From Amborella trichopoda (lineage: Eukaryota; Streptophyta; Magnoliopsida; Amborellales; Amborellaceae): a DNA stretch of 64,000 bases. Both the position numbers and the translations under genes were made by a program. The DNA lies in the NCBI RefSeq assembly GCF_000471905.2, contig NW_006499912.1:3775344-3839343 (forward strand). Reading direction: 5' to 3'. Below the pieces are notes generated by a model. The model was not told the DNA's origin. It worked only from the letters and a program-made list of their open reading frames with translations, and ran no database searches. Shown here piece by piece: positions 1-12,395 of the stretch; positions within the stretch are counted from its first letter, which is position 1; each line of letters starts with the position of its first letter.

Positions 1-700
1 CTTGGTTAAGTCGTCCATAATTAAGACAAGGAGGTATGGGCTCAACGCTGATCCTTGATATAGACCTATGGTTAACGAAAGCTCATTCGTCTCTCCACTA
101 ATGATTCACAAACTAGTCAGGTTGCCTCATACATATCTCTCACCAAGTCGATGTAGTATGGGGGACTCATTTCTTTTCCATCACCCACCAAATTAAATCT
201 CGATGTACTCTATCATAAGTTTTCACTAGTTCGATAAAGACTATGTGGAGGTCTTTACTTTTCGCCGTAAACTTCTCAATCAGTTGTCTAAGTAGGAAAA
301 TACCCTTAGTTGTTGACCTCCCTAGTATAAAACTGAATTGGTTTTCTAATACGCTCGTTTCATGCCTTAGTCATTGCTCAATCACTCTCTCCCACAACTT
401 CATAGTGTAGCTCATAAGTTTGATCCCTCGATAGTTCACATAATTATGTATGTTTCCTTTGTTCTTGTAATTAGGTACTACAATATTTTCTCCATTTATC
501 TGGCATTTTCTCTATTCTCAACATCTTGTTGAACAACTTGGTCAGCCAATCAATGTTGATCTCCCCCATGTACTTTCAAACCTTTATTGGGATATCATCT
601 GATCCTAAAGTCTTTGTTATCTTCATCTTCTTCAGATCATTTTTCACTTCTAATATCTTAATTCTTTGAATGTATCTATGACCGCCACCTCATTTATACC
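1..700 (-). mobile_element. RTE-type LINE reverse transcriptase fragment
   Basis: Reading the minus strand with a few frame jumps gives reverse transcriptase text typical of plant RTE LINEs. It includes NYRGIKLMSYTMKLWERVIEQ-like sequence around 330-450, a GRST motif near 320, and a FIELVKTYDRVHRDLIWWV-like palm segment near 190-250. Stops and frameshifts show that it is dead. The 3' part would lie left of base 1, outside the window. Family recognition is from motif memory; no alignment was run. Confidence 0.8.
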
Positions 701-764
701 AACAATTCATTCCATCACTACCACCTCATTTATACCTCTTTTGTTTGACTTGTGACATTATCTA

Positions 765-905
765 TTTTTAGGTAATTTAGTGGGAATGATAGACCGTTAC
801 CCGTTTTTGAACTAGTTAGTGGTTTTTTGAAGGTGTGAATAGGAATGTAAGCCACAATGTGCAACTGAGGTATGGAGTATGCTACCACTACGACCTCAGC
901 CCTAA
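765..905 (-). repeat. SINE-like short interspersed repeat, copy 1
   Basis: This block is the reverse complement of the one at 2895-3055. Shared parts are a tail of the type tttttggataattcagtgg, a short 'gggtaacgg/gggtagagg' core and a head resembling 'gaggtcgtagtggtag'. Related pieces occur at 13925-14110, 21420-21475 and 47170-47465. The head resembles a tRNA-type A box, which suggests a pol III derived SINE, but no clear B box was found. Confidence 0.5.
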
Positions 906-1558
906 CTCATTTGACTCGTGACATATTCACATCATTTGTAAACCTTATTTTTTCCTCCAATCTTTCCACCAGGGAATCTAGTTTTTCTTCTCTCTTTTAT
1001 CTGTTTTTTTTTTTTTTGTTCATTTAGTTTGATAAAATGGTTTTTTTTCTTTTTTTTTTTATTAAGTAGTTTGATACAAGATTTTGAGATATGAAAATGC
1101 CAAACTAGCCCTCAAAGGATAGTTGCTTTGGGAGTTTTAATTGGCCAAGATATTGTACTATTACTTTTAGTATCTACGTTTTAAATTTGCTTCGTGAGGA
1201 AGGTTTTGGGATATCTGACCAACAATAGAAATACATGTTAGCTTCTCTTAAACTAATTGATGATACACATTATTTCCCACCACTACATAAACTGCTATTA
1301 TATTCTAATGGCATAGCTCCTCTTCGAGTATACTATGTCAGCTATTGAAATTCAACATGGCAGTTTCACATTAAAAAAAAAACCATTGCAGTTTCTCATA
1401 CTTGAATTTTTAGCTGTTGGCTTTTGTGTTAGATTAGATGGATGGCTCAGATCATGACACCACATATTTATATAGAATCTAGATCAATCACATTATCAAT
1501 ATTCTACTTTTGTTAAATATCAACAACATCCATCCAATCATGTGACCTCTCCCGTAAA

Positions 1559-1811
1559 GTGATTCAAGAAGGAACAAAAAGTATGTGAGAATGGAATAAA
1601 GAAAAAAAAAGGTCTCCCAACAAAGTATTTGCAATGAGAAGAGCCTTGGAAGGTAGAATAAAATTAAGATCAAGGGTTATGGTTTGATAATAGAGTGATT
1701 CAAGAAGGAACAAAAAGTATGTGAAAATGGAATAAAGAACAAAAGTCTCCCAACAAAGTATTTGCAATGAGAAGAGCCTTGGAAGGAAGAATAAAACTAA
1801 GGTCAAGGGTT
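1559..1811. repeat. 136-bp tandem duplication
   Basis: Two near-identical copies of about 117 bp start at 1559 and 1695 (both begin gtgattcaagaaggaacaaa). They differ by a few substitutions and a short A-run indel. Open frames on the minus strand here repeat each other and look like shadows of the duplication, not a gene. Confidence 0.9.
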
Positions 1812-2894
1812 ATGAACTAGAATTCATGTAGTCGATCTCAATTAGTGGGAAAAATGCTCTGACCATGATGATGATGATGGTTTACGGTTGGAGAATAGGG
1901 ACCTAATTTTCTAGGAGATGCCTTTCTTTGCATAGTTGTGTTTTCTTAATGCTATACTGTTATTCGATAGTTGGTTTTTTAAGTAAAGCTGTTGTTACCT
2001 TAGCAGCTGAGAAAGCGTTTTCCTAGCCTTTTCTAGCACTCCCAAGTAATGTTGTGAGAAAAGTGCTCCACCTATTTAGGTGTGAAAGCGTATTCCCAGC
2101 TGAGAAAAATATCTATTGTCGAAAGCTTTCCCAGGGCTCCCGAAAATTGCTTTCATAGGAAACAAATGTGCCCTTCTTGTGATTTATTTTGTAGGAGATG
2201 CATGAGAGTCTATCCACATATAGATAAATACTATGCTGGTCAATGACATGATCCCTAATGGAACTGGCTGCATTGGAAGTGGTTGAGTTGTGTTAAGATA
2301 GCTCTCCTGATTTGCAACGCTCATCAGCTTGTAGTTTACGGAGTTTCATAGAGTGCACTTTCATTAGTCGCTAGGGGATATAGGGTAGGGCATTTGTATT
2401 CCTTACATGTCTTAATCTTATGTTACAAAGACACGGATACATGTCTCAGATTTTGCCATGGCTATGAGTGTCAAAGATGTCAACCTCCATTAATCACTGG
2501 CAGTTACTCAGGAGCATGGATATCCATAACATATGCTAGTCCATGTTACAAAGACAGATATGTATGTAACTTTGTTAACTGTTGAATTATACGTTGTCAG
2601 CACCAATGTTCAAAAACTAATATAGTAATAAAACTTTTGTTGTTTAAGTGCTTCTTTTTTCTCTTCCTTTATGGAGAATGAGGAAATAGAGCCGTGTCGA
2701 TAGATTTTAGTAAAAAGTTACATGAATTTAAGTAAGAACCATAGTTTCCCTCGTTTAATCTTCTCTACGTTCTTAATATGCTTGGGAAACACTAGAAATG
2801 GCACAATTCCTATAGACTTGATAATGCTTATGATCTTGTCAAGCATACACAAACTTTGTGGATTCTATATTTTTATACTATTTGAAATTTGATG
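1812..2894. other. AT-rich intergenic sequence, nothing recognised
   Basis: There are short open frames only. I see no family motif, RNA gene or clear repeat. The 3' flank of the PP2C gene begins just beyond this stretch. Confidence 0.5.
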
Positions 2895-3055
2895 GGCCGG
2901 GAAAAGGGTTGAGGTCGTAGTGGTAGTCCCCCCCATATCTCAGTTGTATGTTGTGGCTTTCATTTTCACTGACACCTTCAAAAATCACTAACCACTTCAA
3001 AATGGGTAGAGGCCTGTATTTCCCATTGGATTATCCAAAAATAAATAAAAATTTG
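2895..3055 (+). repeat. SINE-like short interspersed repeat, copy 2
   Basis: It starts 'gggttgaggtcgtagtggta' and ends 'ggattatccaaaaataaata' followed by A. It is the same family as 765-905 in the opposite orientation. It lies about 160 bp downstream of the PP2C stop codon, so it may overlap or shorten the 3' UTR. Confidence 0.5.
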
Positions 3056-3215
3056 GAGGGCCAAATTGCTACAATCTGCTGAAAGATTGTTAGGCACCTC
3101 TTATTACAACACAGCCATCATATTCTTCAAGAATTGATGGATTGTTTCTTTTTAACTTTCTATACGCCAAATGCATTTGTTCCAGTAATGATGCCAAAAA
3201 AAGGAAAAAAAGAGA

Positions 3216-6200
3216 TTAAACCTCATATGTGGTTGTTGTATATTCTGAACCTTCCTTTTCTTGCACGAAGAGGCAGACAACAGAACAATCATCAACTCTG
3301 GATGATGGAAATTTGTGTTGCCATGCCTGGATTGCTGATTCCACAACATCTTTCGCAGCCGTTTCTTTGGTCTCAGCTGATGAAACTATTGAAACCACCT
3401 CTGTATTACTCAATGCATCCCAAACCTGCTCATCGCCAAGAAGCAGCCGCATATTTGTCATGCGTTCAAGAATTATAAGCCATTCTGGTACGCAAAGAAT
3501 ACAGCATACGCACAATTCCAAGTTTAAAAAGTTATAATCTATGCACATTGTGTGTAGTTTATGTATTGTATTGTATAGGATCATATCCATCATTCTTTAT
3601 GAAGGATGGTGGAGATGAGTCGTTCCTCTGCCTCCAATCCACCATTATTGGCCAAGGCAGGCCCGACTCATCGCTAACGTCCTGCGTAGGAGATGGATCA
3701 TTGAGATGAGGATATGTTATTACACATTGCTTGAGTTCTATAGAGCACTATTTCTTTTTATTGAAACCCTTTTGTGTGCCTAACCATATGCTATTAGGCC
3801 GAATTGTTTTGTTTGCCCTTTAGGAGATCATATGTGTGTGAGTATGTTAGTGTCCACTAGCAGCATATTTCATGAGTGGTTGGGAAATTGCAGATGCTAT
3901 ATGTGGGTGTGAATTACCCTTTCCCACAAAACAAACTTGTGAAAAAGCCCATTTTCCAGGGAAATGTTTCCTTAGTAGAACATTTTCTGAAAAATCAAAC
4001 GATCCCGGAAGCTAATTTGGCTTTCAAAAGAATGTGGCTATTGCATTAAATGCCACAGCAGAGTGACATAGGTTCAGAACAAGTGTCATCGAAGGAAAAG
4101 AGACAAAAAACTGGATTTCTAGATTCAAAATAAGTATCATAGAAAGAAAAGAGGCAAGAAAAGAACCCGAGATTGGACACTCCATACCCCATCCGAAGCA
4201 AGAATGACAAACTGGTCTTTGCTTGTTAGCTTATGATGTGTCACTTGGGGCACTGCACTTAGGCCAAAATCTTTGAGCTGAAAGTCTCCAAAGGCTCTTG
4301 CCATTGCTAGCCCTGGACTGTCCTCATCCGGCAGCCACACCCTTTGAATTTTTGGCTCCTCTTTTAGAGCAAATACACGACCATTGCACTGCCTTATTCT
4401 CTCTGCCTCCTCTACATTCACATCACACTTGTGTCAATCACATTGTGTCATGCCGAAAAACAATCGCAATTAAATAAAATCACTGATTTAATTTTTTGCA
4501 CTTTGATATAAACTATGCATTACTTTACGTGTATTTATCAAAAAAAAAGAAAACATTTTGCATATGATTAAAATAGAGGGGGCAGGCTCTATAGGCAGTT
4601 CAAATCTCAGAAAAGAAACAATGGAACCATAGGGAGTGAGGATTATTTATATTCAACTTCGACTGTGGGAAAGACTAAATTATGCTGCGAGTATCATTGT
4701 GTCAATCAACATCATTCCGTAAAATATACAAACTCTTCCCTCATCTTAATTTTTTGTAACAAAAATAACGGCCATCCATTATAGTGCCTAGAACATAGTT
4801 ATCAAGACCAGACTAACGATTGGACTGTCGACCTGTGTTTTAGCTGATTTGGCTAGTGTAGTCTAGAGTGAAACAGGATTTGATAAAAAACTCATCAAAA
4901 TCAATGTTTGACCTGTTTTTGTTAGTCAGACAGGTGGTTTTGAAATAGACAAATTTTTTTTGTATGATATATTACATATCTTTAAATTATTATTCATATT
5001 TTTTTAATTATTTTAAATTAGTCAACCAACTAGTTTGACTGATAGTAGGATCAGTTTTAACTATATCAAACCCCTTAGTTTGATGACCAGGATGTTCTTG
5101 ATAAACACTGGCTTAGAGATAGTCCCCACATTAAAGGCCTTTAATCATGGGATGGTAATTATGCAACAACCAACAAAAGCAATAACGGCCATTACTTTCA
5201 AAATAATCGAAATAATGGGCGTTATGAAATAGAGATTCATATTTTACAAAACTACACCAACGGACTTTTTAAATATTTAGCCATGACTATGATCCACTCT
5301 TCGTCCCAGACGGTCCATCCAATTGATTGGACGGTGCTCAATCACTCTTCTGGCCCTGCTATTACCATTTTCTTTCCATATAATATATAAATCTTTATAA
5401 ATTTAGGGAAAACACCATTTTAAAATCGTCAAATAGCCTCAAAACAAATAAACAATGTATCAACAAAGTAGTGACTTTAAAAGAATCATTTCACTCAAGT
5501 TCCTCCTCAACTGCCCAAAATCATTAACAAAAATAGCTATTTTTGTAATTTTCCTTATAATGCAAGTGGGCGGAATTGACATAATACCCCCCCTTCATCC
5601 TAGGTTCCAAACTCAAAACAAGTTCAAAGAAAAAATACATATTCTAGACCAAAGAAAGAATAAAAAAGGGAAGTTTTATCATTTGGATTTCGCAACTTAA
5701 GTTATGTCTAATTATCAAAATATCCCTGATTGTTCATGATTCTAATCTTAAATCAAAGGTATTATGGGCATATTAATACAAAATAGTTAATATGGTATTG
5801 GAATGAAATGGTCTTTTTAAAAACAACCACTACGCTGAAATGGCTGATTTGACCACCTCAGTTTTCTATGGGGCTTGGCTATGTTAATAATATCTTCCCT
5901 GAATTTCATCTTTTCATTTGTTTTTTAATGGCTTTAGGATATAATTATGCACCGTAAGCTTCTCTACCTATATCCAAAGTCAACACAATAAGGTCATGAA
6001 CACCTCCATGTATTTATTCATTCTATAAGATAAACTAGTTCTCTTATCTTTCTACAAATTATCTTAAATAATATTTTTGTATCACCCATGTTAAGTAAAC
6101 CTCTGCTTAGGTTCTTGTGGTATAGTTTTATATATTTTTAAAATATATACTCTTAAGCAAGGACTTAAAACAAAAAATGCTCTAAAGAAATCCCCCCCTA

Positions 6201-9119
6201 AAATAAAATAAAATAAAAAATCCCTTGGATTCCACTAATCTAATCATCTAAATTGACAGATTTTCAGTGAAGTATGCATCACCTTCGCTAATAATCTCAA
6301 ACATCATCTATGGAATATCTGCCAAAAAAAAATAACCATGCGATATGTTTTACTCACACCAGAAGTTTGATGCTTTAATATAAAAATTTAATTGTAAATT
6401 ATTTTGACATCTTCATGCATGCATGATACTTACGAGGGACATTCGGCTTTTGATCGGTGGTTAATTGGATGGCTGTCAATGTTCCATCTTCCGAGATCGT
6501 TCCGAGCACCGCACGTGAGTCCCCGAGATTGGCAACAACAAGGTAACCCCCCTGTTTATATGAAAAGCATCACTGATAAGAAAATAAAGAGAAAAAATGG
6601 TTCAAAGTTTGAAGAAGCCTAATGTCTGTTTTCGGTTGTATTTGTGGTATACGTGTTCTGGTCTTTTACATATGGGAATTGCAGAGTGCAAAATTTCATC
6701 ATTCAAGCAGTATGATATAACTTCAATCGTCCCCCAAAACACCCTCAACCATCCTTTGTCCAGAATGAACGGTTAAAATGAACCTTTTCTCAGCTCTAGT
6801 GGATAACTTGAGCACAGGAATCCTTCATCTCAACCGTTTGTTGATTGTAGATGTTATATGCACCATACTGTCCATATGGAAAAGTATCATATCATGTTAT
6901 ACTTCCCTTATAGCTATAGAAAATTATTTTCCCATGTTTCCAAGCCAAAATAAATAAATACAGGAAGAGTAGGCTGCAATTTCCCCCACCTCAAAGACCT
7001 CAAGACCTCAATTTCCCCCATCCATTGTAATAATGGAGTGGGATCTACCAACAGCTCAAGGTAATTTCTAGTGGGTCACTTCCTTTTCAATGGGCAGTGA
7101 TTGTCTAAAGAATATGGTGAATGTGGACTGGATTATACTATCCATTTATAATTCATTCCGGAAGCTTCTGAAAAAAATTGTAACTACTTTGTCCTAATTA
7201 TTATATGGGATTACATACAGTAAGACTATTTACTTTTGATAGTCACAATTATTTATAACCATCTAATGTGAAATATGATAGCTTAGATGTGTTACAAATT
7301 CAAAAAAAAGTATTTGGAACTTCAAGAATAATCAATAGAATAAATGCAGTCATCCAATTTCACATCTAATGGTCAAGATTAATTGTGACCACCTTGAAAA
7401 ATGGTAACCCGGTGCTGGTCCCACCTACGCAGGATTACGGGAGGGGTGAGCTGGAGACGGTCCTAACCTTTGGCTTTTTATGCATAACATGGCCGCTCTC
7501 AGGACTCGAACCCGTGCTATTATATTGGCTACCCGAGCCTTGTACTAAAGACAAATGATCTCATTGTATACTTTTCCTTACTATATTACTTCTAAGCTCC
7601 ATTAGGCACCACGCATATCATACTTTTTGGGAAAGGGTTAGCTTAGGCCAAGGCTTTACAATAACAAGCCAGCCTCAAAACCCCATTGAAAAAAAATATA
7701 ACTTAATACAGAAAACCCTAAAATTGATCATCTTGGCCTACACAATTATGAATATGAAAAATCCCTAAAAATATTGATCATCTCGGCCTACACAATTATG
7801 AAAATGGAAAATCCCTAAAAATATTGTATTTTATTATATGGATTGTCCATTTTCAAGTGTTCACAAGTCAGGCAGATTGATCTATTTTTAGAGCTTTAAA
7901 TTGCAAAATCAATAGTGGAAATTGACTTTCAGGCCATTAACAGTTTTTGGCATCAGAAATGTATTTTATAGCAAATACTATTATATTTTATTATGATCCC
8001 ACTCATTATGTTTTGTTAACAGCACTAGCTAGGTAGCATCATGTCATGTCATAACTGTAATAAAGTTTGTGTGTGAGTGAGAGAGAGAGAGGACCTGTTT
8101 GATGATGGTCACAGCAGTGGTTCCACTAAAAGAGCAATCAAGATCATTGGAGAGTTTGAGGTTTTTGTCTAGGGCTTTGAATCCCCTGATGCAAGCTTCG
8201 TCCCATGCCTCAAATCCTTGTGAAAATCCATTCATCAACCCATCCCTCTGCCTCAGCAACATTGAAGGCAGCCACTCTCTCACTCTTTTGCTCACCAAAT
8301 GACCATATTGCCCATGACCATCAAACACCCCACAAAACAACCCATCTCCTTCCCCATATCCCTTTTTGTACCCATCAAAAAAACCAAGTCAAAACCATCA
8401 CAGTGAACTGATCACATTAAAATGCTATAAAATGAGGATAGTTTTGGTCTCTTTCTGAAAATTATCAGTGACTGGAGAAAATGTAAGCAAAGCAAGAGAG
8501 AGTTATAAATGAATCAATGTAGATATGACTTGTCTCTTCCAAAAAAAAGAGCCATTTATCTGCGGCCTCTAAAATAAATATTAAAATACGATTTGTACCT
8601 TTTATACTAAAAAATTACCAACAAGGTCAGTCAACCTGCGGTTCTTATGTTTTTCAAATTTGCCTCTCGGTCTGAGGATTCAGATTTCTTTAGTAGGCTA
8701 CTGCCCTGAGTTTTAGGGATAATGGACTACTGCCCTGAGTTTTAGGGGTAGTGCCCAGGCGGACCGCTCCCTGGACTGAACAAAATCCATGTTTAAGGCG
8801 GTCCGAGGTCCGGAGCATGGATAGATAGAGAGAAGAAAGAGAATAGAGATATATATTTAGGTGGATAGAGGGTAAAGAGATAGAGATATATGTTTAGAGT
8901 GAGAGGATGAATGATGCATGGATTGAAGTGTACCTGGCACAGTATGAAAGCATCTTGGTTGCAACCTTTCCTTCCTTGTTGTGAATAAAAAGAAGCAAAG
9001 GAATTGAACCCATTACACACTAATCCTCCCTTCACAAAGATGTCATGCCCCTCTTCATCATAGGATGCCTCACTTATCAAATGAGTTTCATGTGCTGCAC
9101 AGGACACACAGGCCCCCAT
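3216..9119 (-). CDS. Protein phosphatase 2C (clade E-like), complete five-exon gene
   Basis: Exons on the minus strand: 9119-8934, 8361-8095, 6551-6434, 4411-4188 and 3425-3216 (stop TAA at 3218-3216), giving 334 aa. All introns have GT..AG ends and the phases join. PP2Cs are Mg/Mn-dependent Ser/Thr phosphatases. The motifs are intact: RKGCNQDAF (50-58), DGHG (76-79), ANLGDSRAV (158-166), MARAFGDF (227-234), ASDGVWD (262-268) and DDCSVV (310-315). The metal-binding Asp positions are present. The protein starts MGACVSC: Gly2 and nearby Cys residues predict N-myristoylation plus palmitoylation, so it is probably attached to the plasma membrane. I chose this ATG because it gives that motif; the open frame extends upstream without another ATG. 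The clade E assignment rests on the NVPxEAERI and RVWLPDEDSPGLAMARAFGDF-type blocks from family knowledge. The substrate is unknown. Residue 191 (Gln) spans the exon 3/4 junction, where relatives often have Arg or Lys. Confidence 0.93.
4795..5110. mobile_element. MITE with ATAGTTATCAAGA termini, in PP2C intron 3
   Basis: The left end 'catagttatcaagaccagac' is mirrored at the right by 'gaccaggatgttcttgataa'. The interior is AT-rich and carries repeated GGTCAAAC/GTTTGACC-type words. A second, clearer copy is at 14527-14857 and a diverged relative at 57297-57850. There is no coding capacity. Confidence 0.6.
7238..7391. mobile_element. Short inverted-repeat element (MITE) in PP2C intron 2
   Basis: The left arm 'gtcacaattatttataacca' followed by 'tctaatgtgaaat' is mirrored at 7348-7391 by 'atttcacatctaatggtcaa' and 'ttaattgtgacc'. 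The arms are about 40 bp in a 154-bp unit. Similar words recur as direct copies near 10845-10885 and 11038-11077. Confidence 0.65.
7405..7535 (-). mobile_element. Au-like tRNA-derived SINE, 3' part
   Basis: On the minus strand it contains a B-box-like 'gggttcgagtcctgagag', then 'ttaggaccgtctcc', a 'ccctcccgtaatcctgcg' block, and 'gcaccgggttacc' at the end. This is the usual order of plant Au/TS-type SINEs. The A-box side is weak. It lies inside PP2C intron 2, in the same direction as the gene. Confidence 0.6.
7670..7985. mobile_element. MITE family M1, copy 1 (degraded)
   Basis: It shares the ordered words of family M1: 'ttgatcatct...cctacacaattatgaatatgaaa', 'aaaatattgtatttt', 'tccattttcaagtgttca', 'gatctatttttagagcttta', and a final 'catcagaaatgtattttata'. 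An internal ~57-bp duplication (7735-7830) is present. The termini are lost. M1 copies also lie at 9385, 12000, 14115, 16130, 17080, 49210 and 49967. Confidence 0.6.
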
Positions 9120-9384
9120 TAAAGCCAATAACTCTCTAAAGTTCTCTGCAGTTGACTCCAATTGCCTGTGATTTCCTAAACATGAGGAGAAAAGGGAATG
9201 AAGAAATCAACAAGTCACACATGCCAAATAAAGAGCTCCTGCAATAATACCAATTAAATGCTACAAAAATTTCCCTCCTATCCAGAAGGGCAGAAAATGA
9301 CTAAAATACCCTTTCATGTACCGTAATGCCCCTTTCTTGGTCTCACCAAACCACCATTAGACTTTCTCATAGATAACCAACCAT

Positions 9385-9790
9385 AAAAGGAAAAAGTTAT
9401 ATACAGTGTCAACTTTACACCATAGAAGTAAGGTGCACCTCAAATTTTCACTTGTAGCTGATATTAGAAAGCCCATAAATTGATCATCTAGACTTGGAGA
9501 TGTATGAATATGAAAAAGATTTAAAACATGAAAATAGCGCATCTTTGTAACAAATTATCTGAACTAACTAATTTCAAAATTATAAAGTATTTATAGCTAT
9601 TCTCGATTTGAAACATTTTTTGAGCTTTGAATTTTATAATCATTGGTACAAATAGATTTTTAAGTTATCATAGGAGTTTCCGACATTGAAGCTACTTCGT
9701 CCAACTGGTTTAGAAGCGCGTCTTACTTCAGTTGTCCAAGACTGACACCTTTTTCTAAAGATTTTGACACCTTATATAAACCACACCCTA
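9385..9790. mobile_element. MITE family M1, copy 2
   Basis: Same orientation as copies 1 and 6. The left end carries 'agtaaggtgcacctcaaat', the middle 'ttgatcatctagacttggag' and 'atgtatgaatatgaaaaaga', and the right end 'caccttatataaaccacacc'. It lies upstream of the PP2C start codon, so it may sit in the promoter or 5' region of that gene. Confidence 0.65.
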
Positions 9791-9798
9791 ATCAAAAT

Positions 9799-10313
9799 GG
9801 GAAATGTTTCTATGTGACCCCAACAACATATAAGTTATATGGGACCCCACTTCTCAGCCGCTCGATCTGAATCGAACCGTTACGATTGTTTATATCCTAA
9901 TGTCATACAAAACACTATTTTATTTTTTATTTTTTTCTACAAAATACTTTTAGATGAAATTTTGGGCATCCCATCATAAAATTAGGGCGAATCTGGGAAA
10001 ATTAGAAATAAATGACCAAAATACCTTTTAAATGTTTAGGGGTATTCTGATAATTGTTCATCATCGAAAATATTTTATTATTATTATTAACATGTGCGCC
10101 CCTATCAGATCTATGCATGCTCCAAATTTTGCTTTAAAATAATTTATATAATAAAAATTAAAAATAAAAACTTTAAGCCGTCTGATCAAGATCTGATGGT
10201 TAAAAGCTAATTTGTGACATTATAATTCTAGCCATCTTAACCATCTACTTAGATCTGAGACCAAAGGTCACATATTTTATATATGTAGGAGGGTCACATA
10301 AAAAAACCTTCCC
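9799..10313. mobile_element. 515-bp Mutator-like MITE with near-perfect 9-bp target duplication
   Basis: The left end 'gggaaatgtttctatgtgac' is mirrored by the right end (reverse complement 'gggaaggtttttttatgtga'). The flanks are aatcaaaat (9790-9798) and aaccaaaat (10314-10322), a 9-bp duplication with one mismatch, as expected of Mutator-superfamily insertion. The centre carries a small 'aatacc..ggggtatt' palindrome. No protein is encoded. Confidence 0.75.
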
Positions 10314-10322
10314 AACCAAAAT

Positions 10323-11118
10323 ACCCTTATGTATAAACATTTTTCTTGGAGAACTTGTAAGTAATTAAGTATCATGACTAGGGCTAAAATAACCCAAAAC
10401 TCATTTATGTTTTTTTTTTAAAAGTTCACTTCTACACATGGGCACAATAGTCATTATACCCAAGGTTGATTTTGTCGTTGGTTTGGAGAAGTTGAGTATG
10501 GTGGGCAACCACATCGACGCACACAAACACTTGTCATCAAAACCCTAACACCAACACCACCTTGGAAGATATATTATTTTATCTATATATCATTTATTTA
10601 GGACTTTGTGGATAGCATGCTCCCGAAAGAGCATACTGTACACTCACTCGGGTTAAGAGTTGCTCAAGAGTTGTCTTTGATCTAAAGCTCGGGGATCCGC
10701 TTAAGCATTGCTAGATGTTTGTTTTCGAAATTTAAGTTGGATTAAACGATCAGATTTATTAAATTAAAAATTTGTAGGATATTTGTTCAATTTATGATGT
10801 TAATTTTCTGGCATTATGTAAATATGTTTGTTACATGGAGGTCACAATTGCTGATAACTATTAGATGTTAAATTGGATAATATGGGGTGTGACATGAAAT
10901 TCGAGAAATTATTTTTTGGGACTTTGAGTTTAGTAAATGACATATTCATAACTACCTGGTTTAAAATACAAGAGTGATTCTGACCTCTTTGTATAAAAAG
11001 TAATTAATATACTATGAGACCATTTCATTTTATTACAAGAAGGTCACAATTACTCCTAGCCATTAAATGTCAAATTAGATGACTTTATATATATATATAT
11101 ATACACACATGGAAAAAG
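10323..11118. other. AT-rich intergenic sequence with two short direct repeat copies
   Basis: 'ggtcacaattgctgataact' near 10850 and 'ggtcacaattactcctagcc' near 11043 are related direct copies of the 7238 element arm. A (TA)n run is at 11085-11102. Otherwise nothing is recognised. Confidence 0.5.
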
Positions 11119-11571
11119 ATTGGATTAGCCCACTAACTCATATGAACATAAGAGTCCAACATCCCAAATTGATTCTAGGCCGATCTAACGATCACAGATG
11201 TTTGGTAGTATTTAAATTATTATTTTTTTTACACAAATCTAAATCACTTGAAATTTTAACGTGTGTTCATAAAAAATAAGTGAATCTTCAAAAAATATCA
11301 AAAAAATATTTTACATGAAATAAATTAACCAAAATACCCCTGAAAAGTTTGAGGGGTATTTTGGTTATTTATTTTTTCACAAATAATTTTTTTTATATTC
11401 GCCTTGATGAGAATAACACACATCTAAAATTTCAAATTATTGGGATCTGTAAAAAATAAAATAAAATTCAAGCGCTATCGGACATTCGTGATCGTCACAG
11501 CGGTCCAGATTCAATCTGAACCATTGATTTCATATGTTCATATGAACTGATGGGCTAATCCCATCTTTTCC
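11119..11571. mobile_element. Foldback element family F, copy 1 (nearly full palindrome)
   Basis: The left arm starts 'ggattagcccactaactcat' and the right arm ends 'gaactgatgggctaatccc'. The arms stay complementary towards the centre, where 'accaaaatacccctgaaaag' meets 'tttgaggggtattttggt'. Each arm is about 220 bp with almost no spacer. Other copies are at 50351-50794 (full), 55435-55655 and 55668-55970 (partial). Confidence 0.75.
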
Positions 11572-11999
11572 CATCAAGACATTATGGGTCATAACAAGTA
11601 CTATTAGATTGTATTTTACATGAGTGATGAGGGGGGTGTTGCTCCCGCAGGAGCATAGAACGTTTTGACTTTATTGAACTGACTTTGGGTCCTTGCTTTA
11701 AAAATATATATTAAACAATAAATAAAATAGAAGAAGAAATTTATGTCCCCCCTATACTTGGGAACAATTACTTCTCAAATTCCACAAATATTTGGTCAAT
11801 CAATCTTTTCATGTTTATGTATTTTGGCCTTTTCCCATCTATTCTCTAATTGCCATGGAGTATTATAATACAAAGTTTGCGTACCCAAATATTTTAGTAA
11901 GTAATTGTTTTATATAATATGCCTTCATAAGTGTCCCTTCCTAGTCAGCTGGATAGCTACCTTAAGCCTTGTAATAAACAATATCAACCAATATTGAAA
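11572..11999. other. Intergenic, nothing recognised
   Basis: It contains a small 'gctcccgcaggagc' palindrome near 11641, similar to 'gctcccgaaagagc' near 10619. I see no gene or RNA. Confidence 0.4.
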
Positions 12000-12395
12000 A
12001 TATGGGTGATGTTTCTATAGGGATGAGGCCCCAAACAATCAAAGTAAAACACACTTTTAAATTGTGTTGGAATATATTTTTCTATATGGGAAATCTTTGT
12101 GATGGCTTGAAACTTTGTTTTCATATCTAATTATAAAATTTAAAGCTTTAAAAATAGTATAGATTGAGCAGATCTATGAACACTTGAAAATTTTTGAAAA
12201 TTGATGGTCCAAAAATTACATTACAAGATGGACTACTTCGAAAACTTGAGATCCATTTCTTCTCGTGTCCATACATATTGAGGTCAAGATGATTGATTTT
12301 AGGATTTTTTGGCATCAAAATAACCTTTTCTAATGGATTTTGAGGTGCGTCTTAATTTAATTGTTTAGGCCTTAATTAACTTTTTCCCATAAATA
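12000..12395. mobile_element. MITE family M1, copy 3
   Basis: Opposite orientation to copies 1 and 2: 'gatggcttgaaac', 'ttataaaatttaaagcttta', 'gatctatgaacacttgaaaa', then 'ggcatcaaaataacctttt' and 'ttgaggtgcgtcttaattta'. The terminal inverted repeats are partly decayed. Confidence 0.65.
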
